Of a stretch of 64,000 nucleotides of DNA, positions 62,301-64,000 are shown one piece after another (the first letter of the stretch is position 1; each line of letters opens with the position of its first letter). The translations under genes and the position numbers were made by a program. The notes beneath the pieces were generated by a model that made no database searches, was not told where the DNA came from, and worked only from the letters and a program-made list of their open reading frames with translations. Origin of the DNA: Climacteris rufus (Eukaryota; Chordata; Aves; Passeriformes; Climacteridae). The stretch is taken from NCBI GenBank assembly GCA_013398175.1, contig VZRZ01007308.1:396046-460045 (forward strand), given 5' to 3'.

Positions 62301-64000
62301 AACCTTAAAGCCATTGGCGCTATGCTTCTTTTCTGATTTTCATACCACTGCTTTATGAAAATGTAATTGCACCATGAATATCAGGGGCTGGAAAGTTTAC
62401 CAAGTATCTAGTTTTTAATGTAGACTCCTATCTAAGAGCAGAACTAGAGAAAGTCTTTCCAGTCTTTTGATTTTACTTTCTCTTACTAAGCATTCCAGGA
62501 GCATTCAGCAATTACCCCACAGACTGGTGCACCTTCACTTCCACATTGATAAGCTTCTGCTACGGATCCCAAAAAAACAGATTCTCTACAGCCAATAGTT
62601 GAGAGATTTGATTTTCCCTTTCTATGAGGACCTTTCGGAAGATTTCTGATATAAAATGCACACATACACACGGATATGTACACACAATCACATGATTTCA
62701 ATTTATAGTAAGTTATTTAATACTATTATTAATGTCATATGAAGATGCATCTAGCCCATCCATGAGTCTTGCTTTCATAGTACTTAATAGTTTAAGCAAT
62801 GTATCAAACTCTGGATCCCTTGATGTCACTGGCAGATCTTCAATTGGCTTCATTGTGTGCAAAACTGAAACCCCTATAGGTTTTCGTGCTATTTAATTTT
62901 GACTGCTTCCCTGGAACATGCATTCATCATTGTAAACCAGTTAATGGGAAAGGTGGAAGGAACAACTCTCGACATACATTTCTTGAAATGCCCTTATGCA
63001 TGTCTGATAAACAGCTTCAAAAATCAAACAAGGGCGACCCAATTTGCCAAGTAAACACAAAGAGAAATTATTCAGCATTAATTTCAATGTATTTTTAAGC
63101 AATAAAGAGTAACAAGGGTAAACAAAGGGAAAATAACAAAAAAGCAGGATGACTGAATTGAAATGGACCTGTCTATCACCTATAGCAATCAAAGGGAGGA
63201 GTTTGATCCACACTCCTACTGACTCTGTACATAAAAATCTCAACAGTTAAATTAGCATTTTCCTTTAAAAGTATTAATGGTGAAATTATCACAGTATTTT
63301 TCTTGCTTGCTTCCATTCCTAGACACTAGGTTAGACCCTGTACACTCACTGTCTCTTGTAATCCCATGCTCTTTCGCTCAGAGGTTTCCATTTAGACACT
63401 AACTGCAATGACAGATCTCAGTTTATAAGGGACTGCAGCAATCATCTTGCCATCCACTGAACCACTGGTGTCACCATTTGTGTATTCCTGTTATGTATCT
63501 AAATGTAAATGTGATTTCTATCTCTGTTCAAAACTTTGAAAGGAACATTTATTGATAGAGCTATAAATGGCAGAGGAGGATCCCTGTCTGTGGTTCCTCC
63601 ATGGCCTTTTCAATGTACATTTCCTTTTACAGCCACAGCTGCTTCAATTTGCCTGAGATTCTGCTGGAGAATCTCCTACAGGAAGGGTTTCTGCTCTAAA
63701 CCACAGTGTTATAAACAGATTGCTGACTAATGTGCCATATTCTTGTTGTACATTACAACTACAGCTTCCTTCAAGACAGTACAATTTTGATACGCCCTAT
63801 AATGCGGCCTTTAAGGCCGGAGAAAACTGAAAGTTTACAGAATCTGTAGCAAAGACTTTTTTTAGTCTCCTCTGTTTCTTCTATTTCACCCCTGCTGTAT
63901 TTTGAGAGGCTGCTTTTAAGAGACGACTGCAGTGACTAAAAAAGGGTTAAAATGATAGAAATAATAGCAAAAAGAAAGGAGGAAGAAAAAAAGGGAAAAA

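Larger units (their letters stand above)
40298..64000 (-). other. CPE: CPE intron 1 (partial, over 23.7 kb)
   Basis: All sequence from the exon 2 acceptor to the window end is attributed to intron 1, because no exon 1 (signal peptide, basic propeptide, FEYHRYPE-type start of the catalytic domain) and no GC-rich promoter is found here. Long first introns are usual in vertebrate CPE. Recognisable contents are the CR1 fragment (47021-47240), A-rich tracts near 52.65 and 53.37 kb, and the CpG-dense patch at 59158-59362. I see nothing else in 40.3-47.0, 47.6-52.6, 53.5-59.1 or 59.4-64.0 kb. That exon 1 continues beyond 64000 is inference. Confidence 0.8.

Overview
The window looks like nuclear DNA from a bird, probably a songbird. 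It is AT-rich and intron-rich. It carries truncated CR1 LINE 3' ends, the typical avian interspersed repeat, and one short SINE whose tRNA-Ile-like head is joined to a CR1-like tail, an arrangement known from passerines. Nothing looks bacterial, viral or organellar, and there is no operon, CRISPR array or rRNA.

The only gene I can support is carboxypeptidase E (CPE) on the minus strand. Its last eight coding exons (exons 2 to 9 of the nine-exon vertebrate gene) lie at 40297-40101, 38352-38185, 37271-37154, 36112-35930, 29549-29410, 27012-26913, 24589-24471 and 23265-23167. All splice junctions are GT-AG and the phases join without a break. They encode 373 residues plus the rest of one split codon. 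This aligns without insertion or deletion to residues 103-476 of the 476-residue vertebrate precursor. Exon 1 (signal peptide, propeptide and start of the catalytic domain) is not in the window, so intron 1 runs from 40298 past 64000 and exceeds 23.7 kb.

Layout: 1 to about 21.8 kb is 3' flanking, intergenic-looking sequence with two CR1 fragments and a 24-bp minisatellite. About 21.8-23.17 kb holds the CPE 3' UTR, whose end is uncertain. 23.17-40.30 kb is the CPE exon cluster; its introns hold a SINE, a 29-nt inverted repeat, a G-quadruplex motif, a GA microsatellite and a degenerate 20-bp repeat. 40.3-64 kb is intron 1, with a CR1 fragment, a poly(A) segment next to an ambiguous base, and a CpG-dense TATA-containing patch.

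I found no undescribed multi-gene system. The observations most worth a second look are the internally deleted SINE, the hairpin in intron 8, the CpG-dense exon 5, the CpG-dense patch at 59.2-59.4 kb, and a possible poly(A)-tailed retrocopy around 52.7-53.4 kb. The other open reading frames are short, start from any of several codons and resemble no family I know; I treat them as chance.
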